Shown here: piece after piece, positions 1-6,431 of the stretch
Layout: each line of letters begins with the position of its first letter
Position numbering within the stretch: position 1 is the stretch's first letter
Source of the DNA: an uncultured Clostridia bacterium
GTDB lineage: Bacteria > Bacillota_A > Clostridia > Oscillospirales > Acutalibacteraceae
Reading direction: 5' to 3'
Assembly (NCBI GenBank): GCA_937891215.1
Contig: CALAEU010000213.1
Coordinates: 1-12,263, forward strand
DNA: 12,263 bases
Program-made: the position numbers and the translations under genes
The notes under the pieces: model-generated
The model's database searches: none
What the model was told of the DNA's origin: nothing
The model's input: only the letters and a program-made list of their open reading frames with translations

Positions 1-361
1 CAGAAATACTTTCTGCCTCAATCAACATCGCAATGTAATCATTCGTTCCCTTTTCATACATATATTGAATACGAAGCTTCATAGCATCATACTGTTGCTC
101 TTCTAACTTCTTAAATTTTTCATATTCTTTTTGTGCTGCCTCTATTTCTTCCTGTTTTCTCTTGAGATCCGCCTCAAGGACCTCCAGCGTCAAAAGAGTA
201 TCCACCAGTTCATCGTTTAAGCTGCTTATTTGCGCACGAACCTGATTTTTCTTCGATTCTATCGCATTAATATCTTTATTAATTTGATTATAAAGTTCTA
301 CTCTTTGCTCATTATTTCCTTCAAAGTAAGTAAGTGATTCTTTCCCTTGCCTTTTTAACAT
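1..361 (-). CDS. PcsB/CwlO-like peptidoglycan hydrolase, N-terminal coiled-coil fragment (runs off left edge)
   Basis: Read on the minus strand this encodes a charged heptad-rich coiled coil (for example IESKKNQVRAQISSLNDEL) followed by MKLRIQYMYEKGTNDYIAML. That block is typical of the N-terminal domain of secreted PcsB/CwlO-type murein hydrolases, whose C-terminal CHAP, NlpC/P60 or M23 domain would lie beyond base 1. Family members act outside the membrane and help separate daughter cells. The only in-frame ATG is at 361-359, but it lacks a clear ribosome site and gives no signal peptide, which a secreted hydrolase should have. The frame stays open upstream to the TAA at 640-638 and reads like coding sequence to about base 580. 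The true N-terminus therefore seems replaced by unrelated, more AT-rich sequence. Family call fairly sure; gene start not. Confidence 0.6.
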   Translation of the reverse strand, partial: MLKRQGKESLTYFEGNNEQRVELYNQINKDINAIESKKNQVRAQISSLNDELVDTLLTLEVLEADLKRKQEEIEAAQKEYEKFKKLEEQQYDAMKLRIQYMYEKGTNDYIAMLIEAESIS

Positions 362-562
362 AGTAAGTTTATCAATACTTTGATATTGAATTTGGATTTC
401 ATAAATCTTACTAGGATCAAAGTTATTAATTATAACTTTAAGACAATCTTTTTTAATAACTTTTACTGATTCATTACAATATACTTGTCCATCTACAATA
501 TTTTTAGTTAATACATATCTAAGTTCAAATTCATCTTTTGCTTTTTTATCAAATTCATTTTT

Positions 563-1018
563 TTGAGTGTAAAAAAATACTTTTTTTTCACAAGTGTCTA
601 CGATTTTGAGGGCGGGGAGCCAATAGGTGAATATGAATTAGTTTGTAAAATTGCAGATTTGGTAGGTAAAGAAAATTTACTTGTAAAAACTCACCCAAGA
701 GACGTTAGAACTATTTATGAAGACGAAGGTTTTATTGTGGATAAAAATTCAGACATTCCATGGGAGGCAATTCAATTATCGAAGGATTTTTCAGACAAAG
801 TGTTTTTGACTGCAACATCAGGTAGTGTTTTAGCGGGTAGCTTTATGTCTGAAAACCCACCAAAAACATTTTTTATGCATAAGTGTTGTAATGTTTCCGG
901 TAATTATAGTGCACAAAAAACTATAGCAACAATTGAAGAGTTGTTATGTGATGAAGCTTTGAAAGATTCACTAAGAACAGTTTCATATGCTAATGATGTT
1001 AAGGATATTTTAATATGA
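563..1018 (+). CDS. Sialyltransferase-like glycosyltransferase, C-terminal half only (5' truncated)
   Basis: The 151-residue reading frame looks like the C-terminal, nucleotide-binding Rossmann domain of GT-B bacterial sialyltransferases (GT52/GT38-like). It has KKYFFFTSVYD at the start of the domain, an HP motif (KTHPRD, H44-P45), PWE at 66-68, and a Ser/Thr cluster TATSGS at 83-88. The HP and Ser/Thr motifs contact the CMP part of the donor in characterised members. Full proteins are about 300-400 residues, so the acceptor-binding N-terminal domain is missing. The only upstream start is a TTG at 563 with no ribosome site, and the frame is closed by TAA at 509. The end overlaps the flippase start by four bases (ATGA), so it belongs to the following operon. 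A CMP-sugar user fits the cytidylyltransferase downstream. Domain call fair; exact GT family and acceptor unknown. Confidence 0.6.
   Translation: MSVKKYFFFTSVYDFEGGEPIGEYELVCKIADLVGKENLLVKTHPRDVRTIYEDEGFIVDKNSDIPWEAIQLSKDFSDKVFLTATSGSVLAGSFMSENPPKTFFMHKCCNVSGNYSAQKTIATIEELLCDEALKDSLRTVSYANDVKDILI
567..591. repeat. AT-rich quasi-palindrome at head-to-head junction
   Basis: Arms GTG-n-A7 and T7-n-CAC are centred on base 579, with mismatches only at the centre and at one position per arm. The minus-strand coding frame from the left and the plus-strand glycosyltransferase frame from the right both lose coding sense here. Because of the symmetry, both strands read as KK-x-FF-x-T. Short inverted repeats of this type are where inverted chimeras form, either biologically or during amplification and assembly. 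It is not a convincing terminator, because it sits between divergent frames. Confidence 0.5.
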
Positions 1019-2430
1019 ATTCAAAATATAAGACCTTATTTAAAAATGTTGGTTTATTGACTATAAGCAATTTATCATCTAAAATATTAGTGTTTTTGTT
1101 AGTTCCGCTTTACACAAGTGTTTTAACAACAGAAGAGTACGGAACTTATGATTTAGTAGTAACATCTGTACAACTCTTGTTTCCTATATTAACACTTAAT
1201 ATTGTGGATGCGGTAATGCGCTTTTCTATGCGACAAGATTTATCGGTCGAAAAGATTGCTTCAATAGGTATGAGCTTCATTTTAAAAAGCCTGCCTGTTG
1301 TAGTAGCATTACTACTTTTGATTTACAAGTTTAACATTTTCCCGGAAATAACCCCTTTTGTGTTATTTGCATTCTTTTATTACTTGTTTTATGTTTTAAA
1401 TCAGTACTTTATTCAGCTTGCAAAGGGTTGCGAAAAAGTTAAAGATATGGCAGTTGCAGGAATAATAAGTACTGTAACTATGATTGCATTTAATGTAATA
1501 TTCTTACTTGTAATAAAGCTTGGGTTATTTGGTTTCTTTCTTGCAAATACACTGTCTCTTGCAGTGTCTGTTGTTTATTTTGCTATAAGGCTAAAAATAT
1601 TCAACCTGGTTAAGTTCAGCGTAAAGGATAAGGCATTAAAAAAAGAAATGCTGAAATATTGCATTCCACTTATAACAGTTGCTTTAAGCTGGTGGGTTAA
1701 TAGTTCAGCAAGCAAATATATAGTTTCTGCAATGTGTGGTGTTGCGGCAAACGGACTTTTGTCAGTTGCTTATAAAATTCCGAATATTTTAAGTGCGCTA
1801 CAAGGTATTTTTACGCAAGCTTGGCAGATTTCTGCCATAAAAGAGAATGAGTCTAAAGATGCCAAAGCGTTTTATTCAAATACATTTGATTTTTTTAATA
1901 TGGCATTGGTTTTTATCTGTTCAGGATTGATTCTGTTAACAAAAATAATAGCAAAGCTTCTTTTTGCCAACGAGTTTTATAGTGCGTGGGAGTTTGTGCC
2001 GTTTTTAGTTGTAGCCAGTGTTTTCAATGCTGTAGCGGGTTATTTAGGCGCGATTCTTGCTGCAGAAAAAAAATCGAATTCTATGGCAAAAGCTGCGATA
2101 TATGGTGCAATAGTAAACGTTATATTTAGTGCGGTGCTTGTATATTTTATAGGCATTCAAGGTGCAGCAATAGCTACAATGATTGCAAGTTTTATAATTT
2201 ACTTTATTAGACATAAAGAACTTGAATTTATCTTGAAAAACAAAAGTCATAAATATAATATAATTTCTTGGGTTTTGATTGTATTACAAGCCGTTATAGC
2301 CATATACACCAATTGGTATATTGTTCAGGTTGTTATAATTTTTGTAATAGCAATTATATATAATAAGCAAATAAAAAGTTTGTTTGAAAAAGGGTTACGT
2401 ATAGTTAAAAATATAAAGAAAAAAGATTGA
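1015..2430 (+). CDS. wzx: Wzx-type oligosaccharide flippase (MOP superfamily)
   Basis: A 471-residue, strongly hydrophobic protein with about 12-14 predicted membrane segments along its whole length. Its N-terminus (KNVGLLTISNLSSKILVFLL then PLYTSVLTTEEYGTYDLV) is the signature of polysaccharide-biosynthesis flippases: a first amphipathic/membrane helix followed by a Y-G-x-Y/F-type loop. Such proteins flip undecaprenyl-linked glycan units across the membrane. The ATG overlaps the TGA of the preceding gene, with AAGGAT upstream as a ribosome site, and the cytidylyltransferase begins within 20 bases of its stop. The length is normal. The neighbours suggest it exports a glycan containing the CMP-activated sugar. 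It differs clearly from the second flippase at 6432-7862. Confidence 0.88.
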   Translation: MNSKYKTLFKNVGLLTISNLSSKILVFLLVPLYTSVLTTEEYGTYDLVVTSVQLLFPILTLNIVDAVMRFSMRQDLSVEKIASIGMSFILKSLPVVVALLLLIYKFNIFPEITPFVLFAFFYYLFYVLNQYFIQLAKGCEKVKDMAVAGIISTVTMIAFNVIFLLVIKLGLFGFFLANTLSLAVSVVYFAIRLKIFNLVKFSVKDKALKKEMLKYCIPLITVALSWWVNSSASKYIVSAMCGVAANGLLSVAYKIPNILSALQGIFTQAWQISAIKENESKDAKAFYSNTFDFFNMALVFICSGLILLTKIIAKLLFANEFYSAWEFVPFLVVASVFNAVAGYLGAILAAEKKSNSMAKAAIYGAIVNVIFSAVLVYFIGIQGAAIATMIASFIIYFIRHKELEFILKNKSHKYNIISWVLIVLQAVIAIYTNWYIVQVVIIFVIAIIYNKQIKSLFEKGLRIVKNIKKKD

Positions 2431-2446
2431 TTTGTGGGTGAAAACT

Positions 2447-3109
2447 ATGAAAACAGTAGCAATGGTACCTATTAAGCTTAACAGCGAAAGGGTAAAAGAA
2501 AAAAATTTAAGACCATTTTACGATGGTAAACCATTGATTCATTTTATATTAGAAGCTTTGGTTGCAAGTAAAAAAATAGATGAAGTTTATGTTTATTGCA
2601 GTAGCGACAGAATTAAAGATTATTTAATTGATGGTGTGAAATACTTAAAGAGACCAGAGTTTTTAGATTTAAATACTGCAAACTGTAATGATATTATTCG
2701 TGAATTTATGAAAGAAGTTGACGCAGATTGCTATGTTGTTTCTCATACAACTGCGCCATTCACAAAAACTGAGAGCATTGATCGTTGTATTGATAGTGTT
2801 CTTGATTCAAGTGAATACGATTCTGCATTTACTGTTGAAAAAATTCAGACATTTATGTGGGAAAAGGGTAAACCAATGAACTTTGACCCTGACCATTTCC
2901 CACGCACACAAGACCTTGACCCTATTTATATGGAAACTTCAGGTGCTTTTGTGTTCCCTAAATATGTTTTTGAAAAATATAATCGCAGAATAGGTATAAA
3001 GCCTTGTCTTGTTGAAGTAGAACCTATTGAGAGCAGTGATATTGATACAGAATATGATATGATGGTTGCTCAGGCTTTATATAAATATATGAACGAGGAG
3101 AAACAATAA
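2447..3109 (+). CDS. Acylneuraminate cytidylyltransferase family protein (NeuA/KdsB-like CMP-sugar synthetase)
   Basis: A 220-residue protein of the NeuA-like nucleotidyltransferase family. It joins a sugar acid (or related alcohol) to CMP from CTP and releases pyrophosphate. The N-terminal nucleotide loop reads VPIKLNSERVKEKN (about residues 7-20), equivalent to PARxGSKxxxxKN of CMP-sialate synthetases. A VVSHTTAPF segment in mid-protein and an SSDIDTEYD segment near the end match family positions for substrate and Mg2+ binding. I chose the ATG at 2447, with GGGTG six bases upstream, over an in-frame TTG at 2432. The length is typical of the short single-domain group. It sits directly before the aldolase and ThDP genes. 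The sugar itself cannot be read from sequence; the K in place of the usual R in the loop sets it apart from classical NeuA. Confidence 0.85.
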   Translation: MKTVAMVPIKLNSERVKEKNLRPFYDGKPLIHFILEALVASKKIDEVYVYCSSDRIKDYLIDGVKYLKRPEFLDLNTANCNDIIREFMKEVDADCYVVSHTTAPFTKTESIDRCIDSVLDSSEYDSAFTVEKIQTFMWEKGKPMNFDPDHFPRTQDLDPIYMETSGAFVFPKYVFEKYNRRIGIKPCLVEVEPIESSDIDTEYDMMVAQALYKYMNEEKQ

Positions 3110-3110
3110 A

Positions 3111-4145
3111 ATGAGCGTTCAGATAACTGACTGCACTATTCGTGATGGTGGATATCTTTTTAATAAAAACTCAGACACCGAGTTTGTAAAGGGTGTTATG
3201 AAGGGTTTAGCAGAAGCAGGAATTGATTTTGTTGAAACCGGCTTTTTACAAACTAATGTTACAGGTGAAACTATAGTTTACGGTAACTCTGATGATGTTA
3301 TAAAATATCTTCCGGAAGATAAAAAGAATACTAATTTTTTAGGCTTTTGCGATAATAGCAGATATTCTTTAAACGAGCTTGATGATTATACAGGTAAATC
3401 CTTTAAATGGTTAAGAATCTCTTTTGCTCAGCACGAGATAGATGAGTCACTTGCATTTTGTGCAGGTGCTAAAGAAAAAGGTTATTTAGTGCAATTTAAT
3501 CCAATGGATTCTATAAGTTACACTGATGAAGAGCGTGCTGCTTTAATTGAAAAGGTAAATAAGGTAAAGCCAGCTTCATTTTCTATTGTCGATACATTCG
3601 GTGCAATGGATATGTTGGATTTAGTTCATGTTTTTAAACAAGTCGATTCACTGCTTTCAAAAGACATAAAAATCGGTCTGCATTCTCATGATAATTTAGG
3701 TCTTTCATGTGCATTGGCAGAAAGAATGATTGAACTTTCCCAGGAATGTGGCAGAGATATTATTATAGATGGTTCACTTCTCGGTATGGGAAGAGGTGCA
3801 GGAAACGCTAAAACAGAATTACTTGCAGAGTATTTAAATAAGCATTGTGGAGCTAACTATGATATACAAAAGTTGTTATTGACTATTGAAACATATATAA
3901 ACCCGATATTAGATAGTGTGTATTGGGGTTATGATTTGCCTATGTATATTTGTGGAACAAAACATGCTCATGTTGATAATGTTTATTATTTAAAAAAGCA
4001 GTATAATTCTACAGCAAATGAAATTTTTGATGTTATGGAATCATTAACTCCATCACAAAGAATTCGTTATGGTGCAGGTTATTCAAAAACTGATTTCTCT
4101 GCTATTGATAAAGTTTATCAGGATTATAAAAAGGTGAAAAAATGA
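3111..4145 (+). CDS. DRE-TIM metallolyase / HMGL-like aldolase (4-hydroxy-2-oxovalerate aldolase-like)
   Basis: A 344-residue TIM-barrel protein. It begins with the family motif D-C-T-I-R-D-G-G-Y (residues 7-15), has VETGF at 41-45, and carries the metal-binding H-S-H-D motif at 191-194 with GLHSHDNLGLS around it. LLGMGRGAGNAKTE is the family's G-x-G-x-x-G-N segment. Relatives use a divalent metal to make or break a C-C bond next to a pyruvate enolate (HMG-CoA lyase, isopropylmalate synthase, MhpE/DmpG aldolase). GAGGAG lies ten bases before the ATG. The gene starts one base after the previous stop and overlaps the ThDP gene by four bases, so co-translation is likely. I infer that it joins pyruvate to an aldehyde in building the sugar activated by the upstream cytidylyltransferase. 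Family sure; reaction unproven. Confidence 0.85.
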   Translation: MSVQITDCTIRDGGYLFNKNSDTEFVKGVMKGLAEAGIDFVETGFLQTNVTGETIVYGNSDDVIKYLPEDKKNTNFLGFCDNSRYSLNELDDYTGKSFKWLRISFAQHEIDESLAFCAGAKEKGYLVQFNPMDSISYTDEERAALIEKVNKVKPASFSIVDTFGAMDMLDLVHVFKQVDSLLSKDIKIGLHSHDNLGLSCALAERMIELSQECGRDIIIDGSLLGMGRGAGNAKTELLAEYLNKHCGANYDIQKLLLTIETYINPILDSVYWGYDLPMYICGTKHAHVDNVYYLKKQYNSTANEIFDVMESLTPSQRIRYGAGYSKTDFSAIDKVYQDYKKVKK

Positions 4146-4675
4146 ATTGTTCCGATTATTTAGTTGATTTTTTAATTAAACAAGGCATTACCGATGTTTT
4201 TGGTTTTGCTGGTGGTTACATTGTTCCATTTATGGATGCTTTAAATAAAAGAAAAGACGAAATAACCGTTCACGTTTGTTACAACGAACAGGGTTGTGCT
4301 TTTGCTGCAAACGGTTACGCTCGTGTCAGTGGCAAAGTCGGAGTTTATTTTACAACTTCTGGCCCCGGTGCAGTTAATGGTCTTGGCGGACTTGCAGATG
4401 CATGGTTTGATGGTGTTCCATTAATGGCTATTTGTGGTAATGTACCTACAAATGAAATGAAAGGTTTTTCTGGAATAAGACAAAACGGTTTCCAGGAGAT
4501 GAATATTGTTTCTATGTCAAAGAATATAACAAAATATTCTGTGACTCCTAACAATTCAGAAGAATTCCCTGAAATAATAGCACGCGCTTATAATATGGCT
4601 ATGTTGGGAAGGAAAGGCGGAGTTTTAATTGATTTTCCATACAACATCCAAAAAACCGATATTGTTGGTAGGTAA
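4142..4675 (+). CDS. ThDP-dependent acetolactate-synthase-like enzyme, N-terminal fragment of a broken gene
   Basis: These 177 codons encode the N-terminal pyrimidine-binding (PYR) domain of a thiamine-diphosphate enzyme of the acetolactate synthase/decarboxylase superfamily. Visible marks are DYLVDFL, the GFAGG loop, the catalytic Glu49 in CYNEQGCAFAANGYAR, and TSGPGAVNGLGGLADAW. The frame ends at a TAA (4673) shortly after LIDFPYNIQ. The remaining domains continue in the +1-shifted frame (4629-5741). The ATG overlaps the aldolase stop and is preceded by AAGGTG. A complete enzyme is roughly 550-590 residues, so this piece alone would not be active; the active site of this family forms between the PYR and PP domains. 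Gene identity is sure. Whether the break is real or a sequencing artefact is open. Confidence 0.82.
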   Translation: MNCSDYLVDFLIKQGITDVFGFAGGYIVPFMDALNKRKDEITVHVCYNEQGCAFAANGYARVSGKVGVYFTTSGPGAVNGLGGLADAWFDGVPLMAICGNVPTNEMKGFSGIRQNGFQEMNIVSMSKNITKYSVTPNNSEEFPEIIARAYNMAMLGRKGGVLIDFPYNIQKTDIVGR

Positions 4676-5741
4676 TGGTGCCAGAGCTTCAGGTGCAGCT
4701 TCTCTTATTTTAGAATTTGCACATAAAACACATATTCCTGTTTTAACTACAATGAATGCAGTTGATTTGGCGCAGGATGATATAAGATTTGGTTTTATCG
4801 GAACTTATGGTAACAGAATTTCTAATATGATGCTTAATGAGTGCGATTTGGTTGTTTCTGTTGGTGCGCGTTTAGGCTTAAGACAAGTGGGTAATGTTGC
4901 AGAGCGCTTTGCTCCTAAAGCTAAACTTATAAGAGCAGATATTGACCAGTATGAATTAAGCCGAAACATTAAACCAGATGAAGAAAAACATCTTGTAGAT
5001 GCAACAGAATTTATGCAAAGACTTTTAGCAGAACCTATCGGTGATTATTCTGATTGGTTTAACAATTGCTTAAAAGCAAAAGAACTTTTAGAACCTTATG
5101 ATAAAGAAGAAGGCAATCTTGCTATTGAAAAAATATCAGAATTGCTTTCTGAAAATCCAATAGTTGCAGTCGATGTCGGTCAGAATCAATGTTGGGCGGC
5201 ACAATCACTTTCTTTAAAAGGTAATAATGGTCGCATTTTAATAGGCGGTGGTTATGGCTCAATGGGTTGTGGTTTACCTTATGCAATAGGTGCCTCAATA
5301 GCTACCGACAATCAAACAGTTTATTGTATAACTGGTGACGGCGGTTTGCAGATGAATATTCAGGAACTTGAAACTGTTAAAAGGGAAAATCTTCCTATAA
5401 AAATATTTGTCCTTAATAACTTTGTTCTTGGTAAAATAAGTGAAATTCAGTATGGGTCTTATAATTCAAGGTATGCTCAGACAACTGGTGCTAGTGGTTA
5501 TTCAGTACCTGATTTTCAAAAGATTTCAGAAGCTTATGGAATCAGAGCAGTTACTTTGAATTCTTATAAAGAATTAGACAGTTGTAAAGATTGGCTTAAT
5601 GATGATTTGCCATGTTTAATAAACATTTGTATGCCAGAAGATACTTTGCTTATACCTAAAATCAACTGGGAAACAGGTCAGATAAGACCACAACTCGAAG
5701 ATAAAGTTGTTAAAGATGTAAAAGAATTATTAAGAGCATAA
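4629..5741 (+). CDS. ThDP-dependent acetolactate-synthase-like enzyme, central and C-terminal fragment of the same broken gene
   Basis: This is the remainder of the enzyme begun at 4142. True homology starts near base 4650 with KKPILLVGNGARASGA, the first strand of the central domain. It then runs through VAVDVGQNQCW, GGGYGSMGCGLPYAIGAS and the ThDP/Mg2+ motif GDGGLQMN...VLNN (from about base 5334) of the PP domain. The TTG at 4629 is only an ORF boundary in the shifted frame. No ribosome site fits it, and the first residues are an out-of-frame copy of the upstream domain. The linker of roughly 30-40 residues normally between PYR and central domains is missing, so the lesion is more than one base. 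The stop is followed after 14 bases by the phosphatase start. In context the enzyme would decarboxylate a 2-keto acid or transfer a two-carbon unit in the CMP-sugar pathway. Confidence 0.82.
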   Translation: MIFHTTSKKPILLVGNGARASGAASLILEFAHKTHIPVLTTMNAVDLAQDDIRFGFIGTYGNRISNMMLNECDLVVSVGARLGLRQVGNVAERFAPKAKLIRADIDQYELSRNIKPDEEKHLVDATEFMQRLLAEPIGDYSDWFNNCLKAKELLEPYDKEEGNLAIEKISELLSENPIVAVDVGQNQCWAAQSLSLKGNNGRILIGGGYGSMGCGLPYAIGASIATDNQTVYCITGDGGLQMNIQELETVKRENLPIKIFVLNNFVLGKISEIQYGSYNSRYAQTTGASGYSVPDFQKISEAYGIRAVTLNSYKELDSCKDWLNDDLPCLINICMPEDTLLIPKINWETGQIRPQLEDKVVKDVKELLRA

Positions 5742-5755
5742 TAAGAGGTAACATT

Positions 5756-6244
5756 GTGATTAAATTTCTCGTTATGGATGTTGATGGAACATTAACAGAC
5801 GGAAAAATTTATATGGGTAATAATGGAGAAATGTTCAAGGCGTTTGATATTAAAGATGGCTGTGGCATTAAGCTTCTTTTACCCCAAAAAGATATTGTAC
5901 CTGTAATAATTACTGCCAGAAAGAGCGATATTTTACTCAACAGGTGCAAAGAACTTGATATTGTTCATATTTATCAGGGTATAAGCAATAAATTTGAATG
6001 TCTTGAAAGCATTATAAATATGTTTAATAAAGATGGTAATCAATATTCATTGAAAAATGTTGCTTATATTGGTGACGATATAATAGATTTACCGTGTATG
6101 TTACCAATAAAATCAGCAGGCGGGATAATTGGTTGCCCTAAAGATGCTGTTAAAGAAGTTTTAGAAATATCAGATTTTATAAGTTCAAAAGATGGTGGTG
6201 ATGGTGCTGTCAGAGAATTTATAGAATGGTTGATAGCGAAATAA
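5756..6244 (+). CDS. KdsC-like HAD phosphatase (sugar-acid 8/9-phosphatase type)
   Basis: A 162-residue HAD phosphatase of the small, cap-less KdsC type. Motif I is DVDGT (Asp8 nucleophile, Asp10), followed by LTDGKIYMGNNGEMFKAFD, a near-diagnostic KdsC stretch. Motif II is Thr53 in ITARKSD, motif III is probably Lys79, and motif IV is GDDIID (106-111). Family members remove phosphate from 3-deoxy-octulosonate-8-P, or from 9-carbon ulosonate phosphates, just before CMP activation. The GTG start at 5756 has AAGAGG at a normal distance. The gene is last in the operon and is followed at once by a terminator. With the cytidylyltransferase it strongly suggests a phosphorylated sugar-acid intermediate. 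Length is normal and all motifs are intact. Confidence 0.88.
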   Translation: MIKFLVMDVDGTLTDGKIYMGNNGEMFKAFDIKDGCGIKLLLPQKDIVPVIITARKSDILLNRCKELDIVHIYQGISNKFECLESIINMFNKDGNQYSLKNVAYIGDDIIDLPCMLPIKSAGGIIGCPKDAVKEVLEISDFISSKDGGDGAVREFIEWLIAK

Positions 6245-6250
6245 TACTTC

Positions 6251-6275
6251 CCCCACTCTCGTAGTGGGGATTTTT
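6251..6275 (+). terminator. Rho-independent terminator of the CMP-sugar operon
   Basis: Perfect 7-bp stem CCCCACT / AGTGGGG (6251-6257 and 6263-6269) with a 5-base loop, followed by ATTTTTG. It lies seven bases after the phosphatase stop and just before a new promoter, so it separates two transcription units. Confidence 0.85.
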
Positions 6276-6276
6276 G

Positions 6277-6305
6277 TTGCTTATTTTCTGAATATATGTT
6301 ATAAT
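6277..6305 (+). promoter_or_regulatory. Sigma-A-type promoter with extended -10, upstream of the second flippase
   Basis: -35 TTGCTT (6277-6282), 17-base spacer, perfect -10 TATAAT (6300-6305), and a TGT extension directly before the -10. Transcription would start around 6312 and leave a 5' leader of about 120 bases before the flippase ATG. I see no clear hairpin, riboswitch or gene in that leader. Confidence 0.75.
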
Positions 6306-6431
6306 ATTCTAAATATCTAAAAATCATTATCAGTACCAAAAGTAATATTAAAAAGGATTTATTAAGAGCTGTTCAGAAAAGTCTGCTTGATTTGCAAGAT
6401 AAAAATAATTAAATTATTTAGAGGTGAAAAG

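Noticed and set aside
2044..2250. Minus-strand ORF inside the first flippase
   Set aside because: Cys/Tyr-rich translation that simply mirrors the hydrophobic flippase; no ribosome site and no recognisable domain.
4629..4700. Programmed frameshift in the ThDP gene
   Set aside because: An A6 run is present, but the conserved inter-domain linker is missing as well, so frameshifting alone would not restore a normal protein.
2447..5741. Phosphonate pathway (phosphonopyruvate decarboxylase and CTP transferase)
   Set aside because: The ThDP and cytidylyltransferase families would allow it, but there is no PEP mutase, and the KdsC-like phosphatase fits a sugar-acid phosphate better.
6064..6339. 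Minus-strand ORF over the phosphatase end and terminator
   Set aside because: It crosses the terminator and promoter and lies opposite conserved HAD motif IV, so it is a shadow frame.
6312..6413. Leader segment that reads as a short helical peptide ending KSLLDLQDKNN
   Set aside because: No start codon and no ribosome site; could be a gene remnant, but it is too short and has no match I recognise.
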